From Gammaproteobacteria bacterium (GTDB lineage: Bacteria; Pseudomonadota; Gammaproteobacteria; Ga0077536), in NCBI GenBank assembly GCA_009692265.1, contig SHZM01000003.1, forward strand, positions 30,231 to 94,230: 64,000 bases of DNA. The letters are read 5' to 3'. Under the pieces are notes generated by a model that made no database searches, was not told the DNA's origin, and saw only the letters and a program-made list of their open reading frames with translations. Of this stretch, positions 63,938 through 64,000 are shown piece after piece. Position 1 is the stretch's first letter. Every line of letters begins with the position of its first letter. A program made the translations under genes and the position numbers.

Positions 63938-64000
63938 ATGATGCGAGGCATGGTGATCGATATGAACGACAAACAATTAGTGACGCCGGCCCAGTTGCAG
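63938..64000 (+). CDS. start of an ORF cut by the window edge, possibly a transposase
   Basis: Only 21 codons are visible, beginning MMRGMVIDMNDKQLVTPAQL; ATG 63938, 63941 and 63950 are all possible. The IDMND.QL opening recalls some insertion-sequence transposases, but I cannot confirm it from so little. Its position next to the broken hemD fits an inserted element. Confidence 0.3.
   Translation, partial: MMRGMVIDMNDKQLVTPAQLQ

Overview
The window looks like the chromosome of a GC-rich, uncultured-type gammaproteobacterium. Supporting this are gltX followed by tRNA-Ala(GGC) and tRNA-Glu(TTC), paired acyl-CoA catabolic genes, an MMPL/LolA-like export pair and FimV-style LysM sequence in an outer-membrane protein. 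The species cannot be named from sequence alone. A striking general property is the number of broken genes: about a dozen carry in-frame stops, frameshifts or internal deletions, and they lie mostly between the functional blocks.

Layout. (1) 1-1.5 kb: 3' part of a secreted metzincin protease. (2) 1.6-15.3 kb: a catabolic region with a biotin-dependent acyl-CoA carboxylase whose alpha subunit is split into separate biotin carboxylase and biotin carrier genes, a damaged MMPL/LolA-like pair, two short-chain dehydrogenases, an acyl-CoA synthetase, an acyl-CoA dehydrogenase and a class III CoA-transferase. (3) 15.3-18.8 kb: a decaying zone with a 23-bp perfect inverted repeat, an orphan PAS protein, an intact antitoxin beside a dead RES toxin, and a dead repeat-type protein gene. 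(4) 18.8-20.7 kb: tRNA-Glu, tRNA-Ala, gltX, and a divergent tRNA-Val(CAC) with a clear promoter. (5) 20.7-34.3 kb: two consecutive island-like segments bounded by tRNA-Val and two degenerate copies of its 3' half (26983-27020 and 34273-34302). They carry an FAD/GcvT demethylase-type oxidoreductase, a solitary ketosynthase, a phosphodiesterase, a PEP-synthase/rifampicin-phosphotransferase-like dikinase with a sigma-54-type promoter, and remnants of MetE-like, AcoR-like, luciferase-like and CzcC-like genes.

(6) 34.4-57.3 kb is the most interesting part: a large, apparently intact biosynthetic and export locus for a ribosomally made, modified peptide (RiPP). It has a Nif11/NHLP-type precursor ending in two successive VVGG motifs, a B12-type radical SAM enzyme, a LanB-type dehydratase split into two convergent genes, a YcaO-TfuA pair (a combination associated with thioamide formation), a flavin oxidoreductase and two different metallo-beta-lactamase-fold proteins with extra domains. 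Dedicated export follows: a tail-anchored small protein, a cyclic-nucleotide-binding-like protein, an HlyD-type adaptor, a C39-peptidase ABC transporter, a second ABC transporter with a cNMP-like N terminus, and a TolC-family lipoprotein with a FimV-like LysM tail. The expected logic is leader-guided modification inside the cell, cleavage after a double glycine by the C39 domain, and export through HlyD and TolC.

(7) 57.3-64 kb: remnants of a membrane protein gene and of a cNMP-binding protein, an FMN glutamate-synthase-family protein, a small secreted protein, a two-domain EthD protein, a secreted Calx-beta/RTX protein disrupted by a stop and a frameshift, a HemD C-terminal fragment, and the start of another ORF at the window edge.
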